Assembly: GCF_000710345.2 (NCBI RefSeq)
Contig: NZ_JHEL01000015.1
Span: 682,001 to 746,000 of the forward strand
Direction of reading: 5' to 3'
From: Curtobacterium sp. S6
GTDB taxonomy: Bacteria > Actinomycetota > Actinomycetes > Actinomycetales > Micrococcaceae
Length of the DNA: 64,000 nt
Part shown: in pieces, positions 11,014 to 19,301 of the stretch
Layout of the letters: the number at the start of each line of letters is the position of its first letter
How positions within the stretch are numbered: the stretch's first letter is position 1
Notes under the pieces: generated by a model
The model's database searches: none
Seen by the model: only the letters and a program-made list of their open reading frames with translations
What the model was told of the DNA's origin: nothing
Translations under genes and position numbers: made by a program

Positions 11014-11063
11014 AAAGGAGATTCCTGTTCTCTAGTTCTGTGTAGGGATGGAGTAGCCGGTGG

Positions 11064-11273
11064 CTACTTGATGAACGCCAGAACCAGACCCAGAATCGCG
11101 AGAGCCTCAACCACAGCGAAGCCCAGGAACAGCATGGGCTGCAGGACACGCTGGGATTCGGGCTGGCGAGCAACCGAGGTCATGTAGGCAGCGAAGATGA
11201 GGCCGACGCCGATGCCGCCGCCGATAGCTGCGAGACCGTAACCGATGGCGCTGAGCGAACCTGAAATATCCAT
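11064..11273 (-). CDS. atpE: ATP synthase Fo subunit c (rotor ring)
   Basis: The 69-residue hairpin protein forms the proton-driven c-ring. Helix 1 carries the glycine-rich packing motif ([16 protein letters not shown]), the polar loop is RQPE, and helix 2 carries the essential ion-binding Glu56 ([12 protein letters not shown]). The residues next to Glu56 lack the Ser/Thr expected of Na+-coupled rings, so proton coupling is inferred. Confidence 0.97.
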   Translation of the reverse strand: MDISGSLSAIGYGLAAIGGGIGVGLIFAAYMTSVARQPESQRVLQPMLFLGFAVVEALAILGLVLAFIK

Positions 11274-11393
11274 TTGGCTATTTTCCTTTCGTGATGCCCG
11301 AGGTGGGCTGTATCTGCCGCGAGGGCATGTCTATTGCGGTGGATTCAACCGGATGGTCACCGGCCGAACCCCGATCCAGGTGTCCCCGGAATT

Positions 11394-12182
11394 CTAGTGG
11401 GCCTCCGCGACGGCACCCTGCAGGTACACCGCGAAGAGAAGCGTGAAAACGTATGCCTGAATGGCCTGGATCAGAAGTTCCAGGAAGAACAGGAAGATTC
11501 CGAAGACGCCCGAGAAGAGCGAGGCCACGATGCCGATCCCGCCGACCTGCGTCACGAGGAACGCGGTCAGGCTGGCGGCCACCATGATGGCCATGTGTCC
11601 GGCAAACATCGTGGCGAAGAGACGCAACGAGTGGGTGATGGGCCGGATGATGAGGTTCGAGAGGAACTCAATCGGAATCAGGATGATGTAGAAGGGCCAG
11701 GGCACGCCGGAGGGCATGGTCATGGCCTTGAAGAAGCCACCCAAGCCCTTGCTCTTGATCCCGACGATGACCCAGCAGAGGTATGCGAAGGCCGCCATGA
11801 AGTAGGCGCTGCCCGCGTGGGAGAAGGTCGGCAACTGGAGGAACGGGATCGAACCCCAGAGGTTGTTGACCAGGACGAAGAAGAAGGATGCGAAAAGGAT
11901 CGGCACGAAAGGCTTGAAGTGATGGACACCGATGATGTCTTTGCCGATCGAGTCACGGACGAAGCCGTAACCCATTTCGCCCACGAACTGCAGCTTCCCC
12001 GGGACCATCGCGCGGCGGCGGCCGGCAATCATGAAAAATGCCGCGACGACCACGACGGCCAAAAGCATCAGGAGCATCTGCTTGCCGAAGCCGAAGCTGC
12101 CGACGTTGAACAGATCAGGCAGATGCATGTCCTCAATCGTGGGGGCCTGATATGCCGCGACGACGTGCCCGGTTTCTCGCAA
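11394..12182 (-). CDS. atpB: ATP synthase Fo subunit a (proton channel), TTG start
   Basis: Subunit a forms the proton half-channels beside the c-ring. The 262-residue protein has at least five hydrophobic helices, the stator Arg in THSLRLFATMFAGH, and the C-terminal helix LIQAIQAYVFTLLFAVYLQGA. The best start is TTG at 12182: a ribosome-binding site AAAGGA lies 7 nt upstream and no ATG exists until codon 19, which would remove part of the N-terminus. A 120-nt spacer precedes atpE. Confidence 0.95.
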   Translation of the reverse strand: MRETGHVVAAYQAPTIEDMHLPDLFNVGSFGFGKQMLLMLLAVVVVAAFFMIAGRRRAMVPGKLQFVGEMGYGFVRDSIGKDIIGVHHFKPFVPILFASFFFVLVNNLWGSIPFLQLPTFSHAGSAYFMAAFAYLCWVIVGIKSKGLGGFFKAMTMPSGVPWPFYIILIPIEFLSNLIIRPITHSLRLFATMFAGHMAIMVAASLTAFLVTQVGGIGIVASLFSGVFGIFLFFLELLIQAIQAYVFTLLFAVYLQGAVAEAH

Positions 12183-12274
12183 GGCGTGTCCTTTCCTCAG
12201 GAAGGTTGCGTCCTCGAAGCCAGAAGAGAGTTCACGGCCTCGATCAAGTAATGGTCAGTGTGCTTGAGGGAGGT

Positions 12275-12574
12275 CTAATCGGTCTTTGTGCCGTTATCCC
12301 GCGGCCGCATGTGGAGATACACCAAGTAAAACCCGGCGAAGGCCCCTATGCCAGCGCCGAGCCACACAATCCACTGTGTCCCCAGCAAGCGATCCAGCCC
12401 ATAGCCTACCAAACTCCAGAACACGATTCCGATCACGACGTACAGCAGGACCATGATCGAGCCTGACAGCCCACCCTGGTTGACTAGGTCGCCCGCGCTG
12501 CGCAGGTCTCCCCGATCGGGTTGCTCCCCGGAACGGGGCCGGCCGGATCCTCCGGTCTTGCGGCCCGATCTCAT
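12275..12574 (-). CDS. AtpZ/AtpI-family small membrane protein
   Basis: The 99-residue protein has a hydrophilic N-terminus of about 35 residues and two transmembrane helices (SIMVLLYVVIGIVFWSLVGY and IVWLGAGIGAFAGFYLVYLH) joined by GLDRLLGTQW. This is the AtpZ/AtpI pattern of small proteins encoded just before atpB that assist Fo assembly or associate with the synthase. The ATG at 12574 has GAAAGGGAAAAG upstream and overlaps the preceding stop by 4 nt (ATGA). Longer in-frame extensions upstream are shadow sequence. Confidence 0.8.
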   Translation of the reverse strand: MRSGRKTGGSGRPRSGEQPDRGDLRSAGDLVNQGGLSGSIMVLLYVVIGIVFWSLVGYGLDRLLGTQWIVWLGAGIGAFAGFYLVYLHMRPRDNGTKTD

Positions 12575-13044
12575 ATTCTTTTCCCTTTCGCACGAGGCGC
12601 GTCTTCCGATATTGCGGAAGATTTCGTGAAATACGGTATCCGGAGCCGATGAATCACCCATAGCTGCGTGCCGAGGGCCACGACGACGCAGACCACCGCC
12701 CCGCCCAAAGCCCAGCCGCCGCTCCAGCCGCGGGGAAACGGAACCACGAACACGGCGACAACCCCGATCAGTGCCTTCATGACGTAGGCCACCAGGAGGT
12801 AGAACGCGGGATCGGAGCCCCGGCGATGCACCCCTCGCGTCACGCACCAGGTCACCAGGGCCGAGACCGTCAGGAGGCCCGCTCCGAACGCCGCGCCCGG
12901 CGCGGCGGAGGACGGCCCCCACGGCAGGGCAATTATGACAATAATCACCGTGCTCACGACGAGGTTTCCCAGCGTCGCGTCGCTCAGGGCCAGGACGGGC
13001 TTGGACGTTTGTCGCGGGTGCCGGAGCCACCACGGGGCTCTCAT
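12571..13044 (-). CDS. AtpI-like four-helix membrane protein
   Basis: The 157-residue protein has four predicted transmembrane helices (LGNLVVSTVIIVIIALPWG; AAFGAGLLTVSALVTWCV; AFYLLVAYVMKALIGVVAVFVV; ALGGAVVCVVVALGTQLWVI) and a basic C-terminus. Its position between the WecA-type gene and atpB matches the Rv1303/AtpI-type gene of other actinobacteria. Both ends are coupled by ATGA overlaps (at 12571-12574 and 13041-13044). A role in ATP synthase assembly is inferred from context only. Confidence 0.75.
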   Translation of the reverse strand: MRAPWWLRHPRQTSKPVLALSDATLGNLVVSTVIIVIIALPWGPSSAAPGAAFGAGLLTVSALVTWCVTRGVHRRGSDPAFYLLVAYVMKALIGVVAVFVVPFPRGWSGGWALGGAVVCVVVALGTQLWVIHRLRIPYFTKSSAISEDAPRAKGKRI

Positions 13045-14069
13045 GCGGTGCGTCCCTTAACCTTGGCCAGGATCGTGGGCAGGGCGAGGTAGAGCGCCAC
13101 GATGCACACGACGAGCAGCCCCATCCATAGCGTGCCGTCGACCTCGAACGGTAGCGCCGTGACCGTGACCACCGTGACTGCCAGGGTCGCGGCCGTGACG
13201 GTCAGGGCCGATCCGAGGTGACTAAAGCCGAGATCCGTCAGCCGCTGGTACACGTGCTGTCGGTGGGGCTGATACCAGGCCTCGCCCTGATAGATCCGCT
13301 TCAACAGGGTGAACCCCGAGTCGGCCAGATAGATGATCACCGGCGAGAGAATGTATTCGACGTAAATGTTGGACAAAAAGGCCCCCACCGCACAGCACGC
13401 TATCGCGCCGCCCAGAAAGTACGAGCCCGTGTCGCCCAGGAATACCCGCTTCCCGGCAAGGTTCCAGGGCAGAAACGCCAGGAAGGCCCCCGCCAGCGCG
13501 GCACCGCACACCGTGAGCCACGAAATATTGGTGGCCCACCCCGCGTAGGAATACGCCACGCCGACGACGAAGCCATGAAGCCCCGAGATCCCGTTGAGGC
13601 CGTCCATGAAATTGGCGACGTTGATGTAGCCGGCGATCGCGAGGGTCCCGACGGGGATCCACCACGCCGGGGTCGCCAGCACCACCGTCAGGCTCACGGA
13701 AATGGATAGGCCGATGAGCAGCTGATATCCGGCGCGCCAACGCACCGGCAATCCTCGGTAGTCCTCACCCCACCCGAGAGCGGCACAGAACACCATGCCG
13801 ATGGTCACCACCAGCAGGACGGAACGGTCGACCTCGACCAGACCCGAGAGGCTACACAGGGCGATGGCGACGAGCGCAGCTATCGCGGTGGCCAGACCCA
13901 TGCCACGAATCGTCGGAGTGGTATGGGAGGAGCGGTGTCCCGGGACATCGACGATCCCCCAGCGCCGCAACAGCGGCCTCACGACCAGCGGAAGCAAGAG
14001 GCCGAGGACCAAGGCGATGGCGGCCGGGACGAGAAATTGGGGCCACCCGGGGCCCGAGGATTCGATCAT
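13041..14069 (-). CDS. wecA: WecA/MraY-family undecaprenyl-phosphate sugar-1-phosphate transferase
   Basis: The 342-residue polytopic enzyme moves a sugar-1-phosphate from a UDP-sugar (usually UDP-GlcNAc) onto a polyprenyl phosphate, the first membrane step of a wall polymer or glycan. Family landmarks are DVPGHRSSH in the first cytoplasmic loop, NFMDGLNGISG, the catalytic block FLGDTGSYFLG, and the His-rich loop PHRQHVYQRL. It holds the position of mycobacterial wecA/rfe just upstream of the ATP synthase genes. It overlaps both neighbours by 4 nt. Confidence 0.88.
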   Translation of the reverse strand: MIESSGPGWPQFLVPAAIALVLGLLLPLVVRPLLRRWGIVDVPGHRSSHTTPTIRGMGLATAIAALVAIALCSLSGLVEVDRSVLLVVTIGMVFCAALGWGEDYRGLPVRWRAGYQLLIGLSISVSLTVVLATPAWWIPVGTLAIAGYINVANFMDGLNGISGLHGFVVGVAYSYAGWATNISWLTVCGAALAGAFLAFLPWNLAGKRVFLGDTGSYFLGGAIACCAVGAFLSNIYVEYILSPVIIYLADSGFTLLKRIYQGEAWYQPHRQHVYQRLTDLGFSHLGSALTVTAATLAVTVVTVTALPFEVDGTLWMGLLVVCIVALYLALPTILAKVKGRTA

Positions 14070-15979
14070 GCCGATTCGTCCCGACGCGGCTCAGTGCCCG
14101 TGATGCTCGTCGAACCGGCCGAGGAACGATCACCCTCGGGGTCGGCGTCGAGCGACGAAATGACCGGGATCTCTTGGGTGGTCGGCATGTTGCCCCGAAC
14201 CTTCCACTCGTGACGATCCAGGTGGTCAGGGTCCAGCATGGTCGACTCCGTGTGGGAGATCTGCGGGTGCCCCTTGTGCACTCCGAGCTCATCCTCGCCG
14301 ACGAGGTCCTCGTGCAGTTTTTCACCGTGGCGCAGGCCGGTGATCACGATGTCGATATCCTCGCGGCCGCTCATCTGGATTAGGTGCCGGGCGATGTCAT
14401 AGATGCGCACGGGCTGGCCCATGTCCAAGATGAGCACCTCCCCCGGCGCGCCGATAGCGCCCGCCTGAATCACGAGCTGACAGGCCTCGGGGATGGTCAT
14501 GAAGTAGCGGGTGGCTTCCTTATCCGTCACGGTGATCGGTCCGCCGCGGCGAATTTGCTCCGTGAACAGCGGCAGCATCGACCCGCGGGAACCGAAGACA
14601 TTGCCGAAACGCACCGAGGCGTAGCGGCCGTCGGTGTGATGCCCCATCCACGCCGTCATCTTCTCGGCCATGCGCTTGGAATGCCCCAGCACGGTCGTGG
14701 GGTTGGCGGCCTTATCGGTCGACACGTTGACGAAGACCTCGACGCCGACCGAAGCGGCCGCGCGGAGGACGTTCCGCGATCCCAGGACGTTGGTCTGCCA
14801 CGCCTCGTTGGGATATTGCTCCAACAGCGAGACGTGTTTGAGGGCGGCGGCGTGGAAGACCACCTGCGGACGTCGCGTCGCGAAGATGCTGTTCAGGGCC
14901 TCTGGGTCCCGGATGTCGGCGAGCACGGTGTCCTGCCCGTCCAGTAGCCCCCGGCCGGTGATCGAAATCTGCGTTGCCTGGAGGGCAGATTCGTCACGAT
15001 CGACCATGATCAGCTCGCTGGGAGCGAAGTGTTGGATTTGGCGGCACAGTTCCGAACCGATCGAACCGCCCGCGCCCGTGACGAGGACCCGCTTGTCGGT
15101 CAGGTACTTGGCGATGCCCTCGACGTTGATGTCCACCGCCCGCTGCCCGATGATGTCCTCGAGCCGGATGTCGCGCAGATCGAGGCTATTTCCGGCGACG
15201 TTGCCGAAGACGTCTTTGAGGGGCGGAGCCGTCAGGATCCGGACGTCCATGCCGTCCAATTCCTCATGAATCTGGTTCATGAGCGACGACTTGACGTTGG
15301 CCATCGCGATGATCAGAACCCTCGCGTTGGCGCGGCGCATGACCTGTCGAAGTTGCGTGACGTTGCCCGCAACAGGCACCGAGTTGATGCGCAGATGTTT
15401 CTTGGCCGGGTCGTCATCGATGAGAGCGATCGGCAAATAGGGCGAATCCTTGTCCTGGACCATCTGCGTAATGAGCGTGTTGGCGAGGAAGCCCGCCCCG
15501 TAGACGACCGCGTGCGGGGCGTGCGCGCTCGGCTTGGATTTGGACTCGACGTACATGCGCTTGAGGTATCGGACCGCGGCCATGAACAGAAGGGCGAAGG
15601 GGAAGGCGATCATCGGAATCGATCGCGGCATGTGCAGGGCAACCCCCAGGAACAGAAGCATGATCTGAACGATCGCGGCGACCAACACGGTGACCAGCAT
15701 CAGGGCCTTGGCCTCGTCGAAGCTGCCGAAGCTGTATCTGCCGCGATACAGCGCAAAAACGCTACCGACCAGCAATTGGGCCACCACGGCGACGACGCAG
15801 ACGATGAGCAGTCCCGGCACATGGACCAGCTTGTAGTCCATTTCGTAGCGGAGGAACAGGCTCAAGAGCACCGCGACGATCCACGAGACGGAATCGAGAA
15901 GAATTTGAGTCCAGATCCACGTGCGAGGTCGGTCGTACCCCGCGTTCGGCCTGGAGACCGACGTTGCCGCACCGCTCAT
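14066..15979 (-). CDS. Membrane UDP-sugar 4,6-dehydratase/epimerase (WbpM/CapD family)
   Basis: The 637-residue protein has an N-terminal membrane domain with about four helices, a CoA-binding-like Rossmann domain (AVVYGAGFLANTLITQMV, about 185-270) and a C-terminal extended SDR domain with the NAD(P) motif GAGGSIGSE near residue 305. The architecture is that of WbpM/PglF/CapD enzymes that convert UDP-GlcNAc to 4-keto-6-deoxy sugars for surface glycans. The active-site segment reads STDKAANPTTVLGHSKR: the Lys is kept, but the usual Met or Tyr position holds Leu. It overlaps both neighbours by 4 nt (ATGA). Confidence 0.88.
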   Translation of the reverse strand: MSGAATSVSRPNAGYDRPRTWIWTQILLDSVSWIVAVLLSLFLRYEMDYKLVHVPGLLIVCVVAVVAQLLVGSVFALYRGRYSFGSFDEAKALMLVTVLVAAIVQIMLLFLGVALHMPRSIPMIAFPFALLFMAAVRYLKRMYVESKSKPSAHAPHAVVYGAGFLANTLITQMVQDKDSPYLPIALIDDDPAKKHLRINSVPVAGNVTQLRQVMRRANARVLIIAMANVKSSLMNQIHEELDGMDVRILTAPPLKDVFGNVAGNSLDLRDIRLEDIIGQRAVDINVEGIAKYLTDKRVLVTGAGGSIGSELCRQIQHFAPSELIMVDRDESALQATQISITGRGLLDGQDTVLADIRDPEALNSIFATRRPQVVFHAAALKHVSLLEQYPNEAWQTNVLGSRNVLRAAASVGVEVFVNVSTDKAANPTTVLGHSKRMAEKMTAWMGHHTDGRYASVRFGNVFGSRGSMLPLFTEQIRRGGPITVTDKEATRYFMTIPEACQLVIQAGAIGAPGEVLILDMGQPVRIYDIARHLIQMSGREDIDIVITGLRHGEKLHEDLVGEDELGVHKGHPQISHTESTMLDPDHLDRHEWKVRGNMPTTQEIPVISSLDADPEGDRSSAGSTSITGTEPRRDESA

Positions 15980-17916
15980 GCCTGGTGGAGTCCTTCCTCT
16001 GACCCTGCGCTGTGTTCCTGACGTTGTGTGTTCCCCGTCGTCGCGGGAGACTCCCCGGCGGATTTCCCCGAGCCTCCTCGAGAGATCAGAGCCCTGTAGG
16101 CACCGATCCGCCAGCTCCGCGGAACGAGCCGATATCCGCCGCGTACCACCACATTACGCGCCCACTGACCGGTTCCGATGAACCCGGATGCCCGGAGATG
16201 GCGTTGCAGTTGCATTTCCCGCTGCGCGGCACCGAGCCCGCCGCGACGGTCCCACGACGCGTCGCCGGCCCGATACTGGACAAGAGCCTCCCCCACGTTT
16301 CCCACGGCAAGGCCCTCGCGCATCATCCGCGCCCACAGCCCGTAGTCTTCGGCACCGGGGATGGTTTCGTAGCCGCCCACCGCGCGGACCTGGGCGGCGT
16401 CGAAGACCACGGTCGGGTGGCAGATCGGGTTGCGGATGGCCGCGACCCGCCTGATCGCGGCCGGATCAACCTCAACCTGGCGTAGAGATTGAACATCTCG
16501 CAGATCCCCGCTCATTTCCAGCATCGCGGACCCCACGACGTCGTAGGCGCCCGAGGCGACCAAAGGCACCTGGCGGGCAAAGCGGTGAGGCAGGGACACG
16601 TCGTCGGCATCCGCCCGGGCGACGACGCGGTACGAGCAGGCCTGTAGGCCAACGTTCAGGGCATTCGCCAAGCCGGAGTTCTCCCGGAGCCGACGGATGG
16701 TCACGGAGATACCCTCGGCCTCCGCCCTCTCGGCAAGGGCCCGAATCTGGGCGTCCATGTCGGCCGACACGGGGCCGTCGACCACGAGGACGATTTCCCG
16801 GGGACGGAGCGTCTGTTGCCAGGTGCCCGAGGCAAAGGCCTCCCCGAGCCCCTCGGGGGTATCCCCCGCGTACACCGGCATCAGCACGGAAAAACTATCC
16901 TCATCTTTTACTTGAGGTTGAACCCCAGCGGGCTCCCCCGGGACCGCGTGGGTCTCAAGGTCGTAGATGCCGCGCAGGGACTCGGCATTCGGCCGCGGCG
17001 GTGTGACGGCGTCTCGGACGCCGCGGGCCAGGAGCGAGAGGATCTCCGCGCGGTTTGTGGCCCGCTGAAAGGTCCGAAGCCACAGCCGGCCGGTAGCCCC
17101 GGCGTAGAGCAGCTTCTCCCACGGGGCCAGCGACTGGCTGCGCGTAAAGACCCAGAGCTTATTCCGCACGTCGTTGTAGAAGCGAGGACCGGGGTTCGCG
17201 TCCGTCGTCCCGAAGGTCTTGGTGTGGTGGGCCACCACGGATCGCGGCACGGAAATGGCGTCCCGGAAACGCGCCAGGCGCGTCGAGTACTCGAAGTCGT
17301 CGTTCCAAATGAAATAGTCGACGATCGGCAGTCCGACGCGACGCATGGCCGCCCCGTCCATGAGCAGAGACACGAAGGAACCGGACCGAATGGTCTTGGC
17401 GCCCACGGCCGCGGCCCGGGCGCGTCGCGCCGGCGAAGCGCCGATGCGCTGAATCATCGAGTTCATGGGATGTTCGCGGCCATCGGTCCACACGACGTTG
17501 CTCGCCACGAAGGCCGGGCGATCCTCCGGCGCCTCCGCGTAGCGCGTCCACGCGTCGAGGGCCTCTTCCAGGGTTTGCTCGAGGGGTTCGGTGTCGTCGT
17601 CCATGACCCAGACCAGGTCGGCGTCGTGGACCGCCAGGGCTCGGTCGATCCCCACGGTGAATCCGCCGGCGCCTCCGGTATTCCGGGGAAGACGCACCAC
17701 GTCTAACGGCAACGGATACTCGAGATCGTCCAGGTACGTCAGCGTCTGGTCGGTTGACGCGTTATCCACGACAACGACGCGGTCCGGGACCCGCCGACCG
17801 CCGGCGATGCCGGCCAGCGTCTTGGGCAAGAGATGCAGCCGATTGAACGTGACGACGACGGCCACCACCGACGGGGTTGCCCCGGTATCCTGCTCGCGTG
17901 TGAGGTTCTGGTGCAC
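15976..17916 (-). CDS. Bifunctional glycosyltransferase with two GT-A (GT2-like) domains
   Basis: About 646 residues with two successive glycosyltransferase domains. Domain 1 (about 15-320) begins SVVAVVVTFNRLHLLPKTL and has the metal-binding DDD in VWVMDDDTEP, a pattern like GlfT/rhamnosyl-galactofuranosyl transferases. After a linker, domain 2 (about 335-600) begins SFSVLMPVYAGDTPE and has ARADADDVS plus the acceptor-side GAEDYGLWARM. It probably adds two sugars in a surface glycan. The GTG at 17916 is preferred because GGGAAAGGA lies just before it; the GTG at 17937 would add seven residues. It starts 224 nt from the divergent epimerase. Confidence 0.85.
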   Translation of the reverse strand: MHQNLTREQDTGATPSVVAVVVTFNRLHLLPKTLAGIAGGRRVPDRVVVVDNASTDQTLTYLDDLEYPLPLDVVRLPRNTGGAGGFTVGIDRALAVHDADLVWVMDDDTEPLEQTLEEALDAWTRYAEAPEDRPAFVASNVVWTDGREHPMNSMIQRIGASPARRARAAAVGAKTIRSGSFVSLLMDGAAMRRVGLPIVDYFIWNDDFEYSTRLARFRDAISVPRSVVAHHTKTFGTTDANPGPRFYNDVRNKLWVFTRSQSLAPWEKLLYAGATGRLWLRTFQRATNRAEILSLLARGVRDAVTPPRPNAESLRGIYDLETHAVPGEPAGVQPQVKDEDSFSVLMPVYAGDTPEGLGEAFASGTWQQTLRPREIVLVVDGPVSADMDAQIRALAERAEAEGISVTIRRLRENSGLANALNVGLQACSYRVVARADADDVSLPHRFARQVPLVASGAYDVVGSAMLEMSGDLRDVQSLRQVEVDPAAIRRVAAIRNPICHPTVVFDAAQVRAVGGYETIPGAEDYGLWARMMREGLAVGNVGEALVQYRAGDASWDRRGGLGAAQREMQLQRHLRASGFIGTGQWARNVVVRGGYRLVPRSWRIGAYRALISRGGSGKSAGESPATTGNTQRQEHSAGSEEGLHQA

Positions 17917-18140
17917 TGATTCCTTTCCCTCGCGCACGGTGCGCGGTGGTGCTGATGAGCCGTAACCTGCCGGCTCCGCGAATCGGCAATGATCCGGTTC
18001 GTGAGTTTTGGTCGGTAAAGTGGACCGGAAGAGACACGATCTCCGTGACTCAGGAACGGCACGTGACAGTTTACCGGTCCGGATGCCTCATCAGCGGGTC
18101 ATCCGACGCGGACCTGTCGAGTGGATGAAAGCGAGGAAAC

Positions 18141-19196
18141 ATGAGCCAGGGCACATGGCGGGTTCTCGGCGCCACCGGTTTTGCCGGTTCGGCCATCATG
18201 ACGCGGCTCCAGCAGGAAGGCATCAATGCTTCCCCGGTCGCGGCGCCGCGGCTCGCGACGTCGTCGGAGTCGGCCGGCCAGATCATCTCCGAGGCCCGGC
18301 GCCTGGAGTCCGTGATCGACTACCTCGCGGATTCTTTCGCGGGTGCCGACGTCGTGGTCAATGCGGCCGGTCTGTCCGCGCCCGACCAGCAAGACCTCAC
18401 GTCGCTGGTCGGTGCGAACGCCTTGCTACCGACCGTCGTCGTGGTCGCCGCTCAGCGCACCGGGGTGAAACGCGTGGTCCATCTCAGCTCGGCGGCGGTC
18501 CAGGGATCGCGCCCCGTGCTGGACGCCACCGAGTCGACCTCCCCGTTCTCTGCTTACTCCTTTTCCAAGGCGCTCGGCGAAGATTGCGTCCTGCGGTTGC
18601 GAGATTTCATCAACGCGACGGCACAGGCGGGGGCCGCCCCGGGATCCGCCGGCTCGGATTTTCCCCCGGCGCCCAGGAACGCGCCCGCGGAGGTCGGCCC
18701 GCACCACGCGGCCGAGCTCTGCATCGTCCGGGCCACATCGGTCCAAGGCTCCGGCCGCAAGACCACCTCCAACCTGGCGCGGGTGTCCGGGTCCCCCTTG
18801 GCCATGGTGGCCGGCAACGGGGACCGCCCGACCCCGGTGACCTCGGTCCACGCGTTGGCAGAATACGTGGTGTCCGTGGGAGCGTTCGCGGGCGAATTGC
18901 CCTCAATCGTTCTGCAGCCGTGGGAGGGCGCCACGACCGGATCGGTCATCCGGGATGCCGGTCGCAGAAATCCGCGGCACGTGCCTGCCTTCGTCCTGAA
19001 AATGGGCGTCAAGGCCGGTCTGCTCGTATCGGCGGCCATGAACGAACGCTTGCAGGGCGCCGTGCGGCGGGCCGAGCTCATGTGGTTCGGGCAGGACCAA
19101 GACGACTCGTGGGCCACCGGAAACGGCCTCCTGCCCGAGCGACGCGTCGGCGCCGTGCTGCGCGAGGCGCACACGGCGGCCGGTTCCAAGCGCTGA
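18141..19196 (+). CDS. NAD-dependent epimerase/dehydratase (extended SDR)
   Basis: The 351-residue protein has an N-terminal dinucleotide motif (VLGATGFAGSAIM), the strand VVNAAGLSAP, the catalytic Ser region HLSSAAVQG and the Tyr-X-X-X-Lys pair in YSFSK. An Ala/Pro-rich insertion follows at about 165-190. It most resembles UDP-sugar epimerases or reductases of cell-surface pathways, which suits the divergent glycosyltransferase cluster. A GCGAGGAAAC ribosome-binding site precedes the ATG. Substrate not predictable. Confidence 0.82.
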   Translation: MSQGTWRVLGATGFAGSAIMTRLQQEGINASPVAAPRLATSSESAGQIISEARRLESVIDYLADSFAGADVVVNAAGLSAPDQQDLTSLVGANALLPTVVVVAAQRTGVKRVVHLSSAAVQGSRPVLDATESTSPFSAYSFSKALGEDCVLRLRDFINATAQAGAAPGSAGSDFPPAPRNAPAEVGPHHAAELCIVRATSVQGSGRKTTSNLARVSGSPLAMVAGNGDRPTPVTSVHALAEYVVSVGAFAGELPSIVLQPWEGATTGSVIRDAGRRNPRHVPAFVLKMGVKAGLLVSAAMNERLQGAVRRAELMWFGQDQDDSWATGNGLLPERRVGAVLREAHTAAGSKR

Positions 19197-19239
19197 GCCG
19201 TGTCCCGGCCGGCCCGCCCTTGACGTGACAAGCAGCCCA

Positions 19240-19279
19240 ATGCAACGGGGCCCCTCTCAAGGGAGGGGCCCCGTTGCAT
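19240..19279. terminator. Bidirectional hairpin terminator
   Basis: A 17-bp G+C-rich perfect stem (arms beginning ATGCAACGGGG at 19240 and ending at 19279) with a short loop lies between the convergent epimerase and sua5 genes. It could end both transcripts; no long T run follows. Confidence 0.75.
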
Positions 19280-19301
19280 CGCGTGGCGGGTCAGGACAAG
19301 G

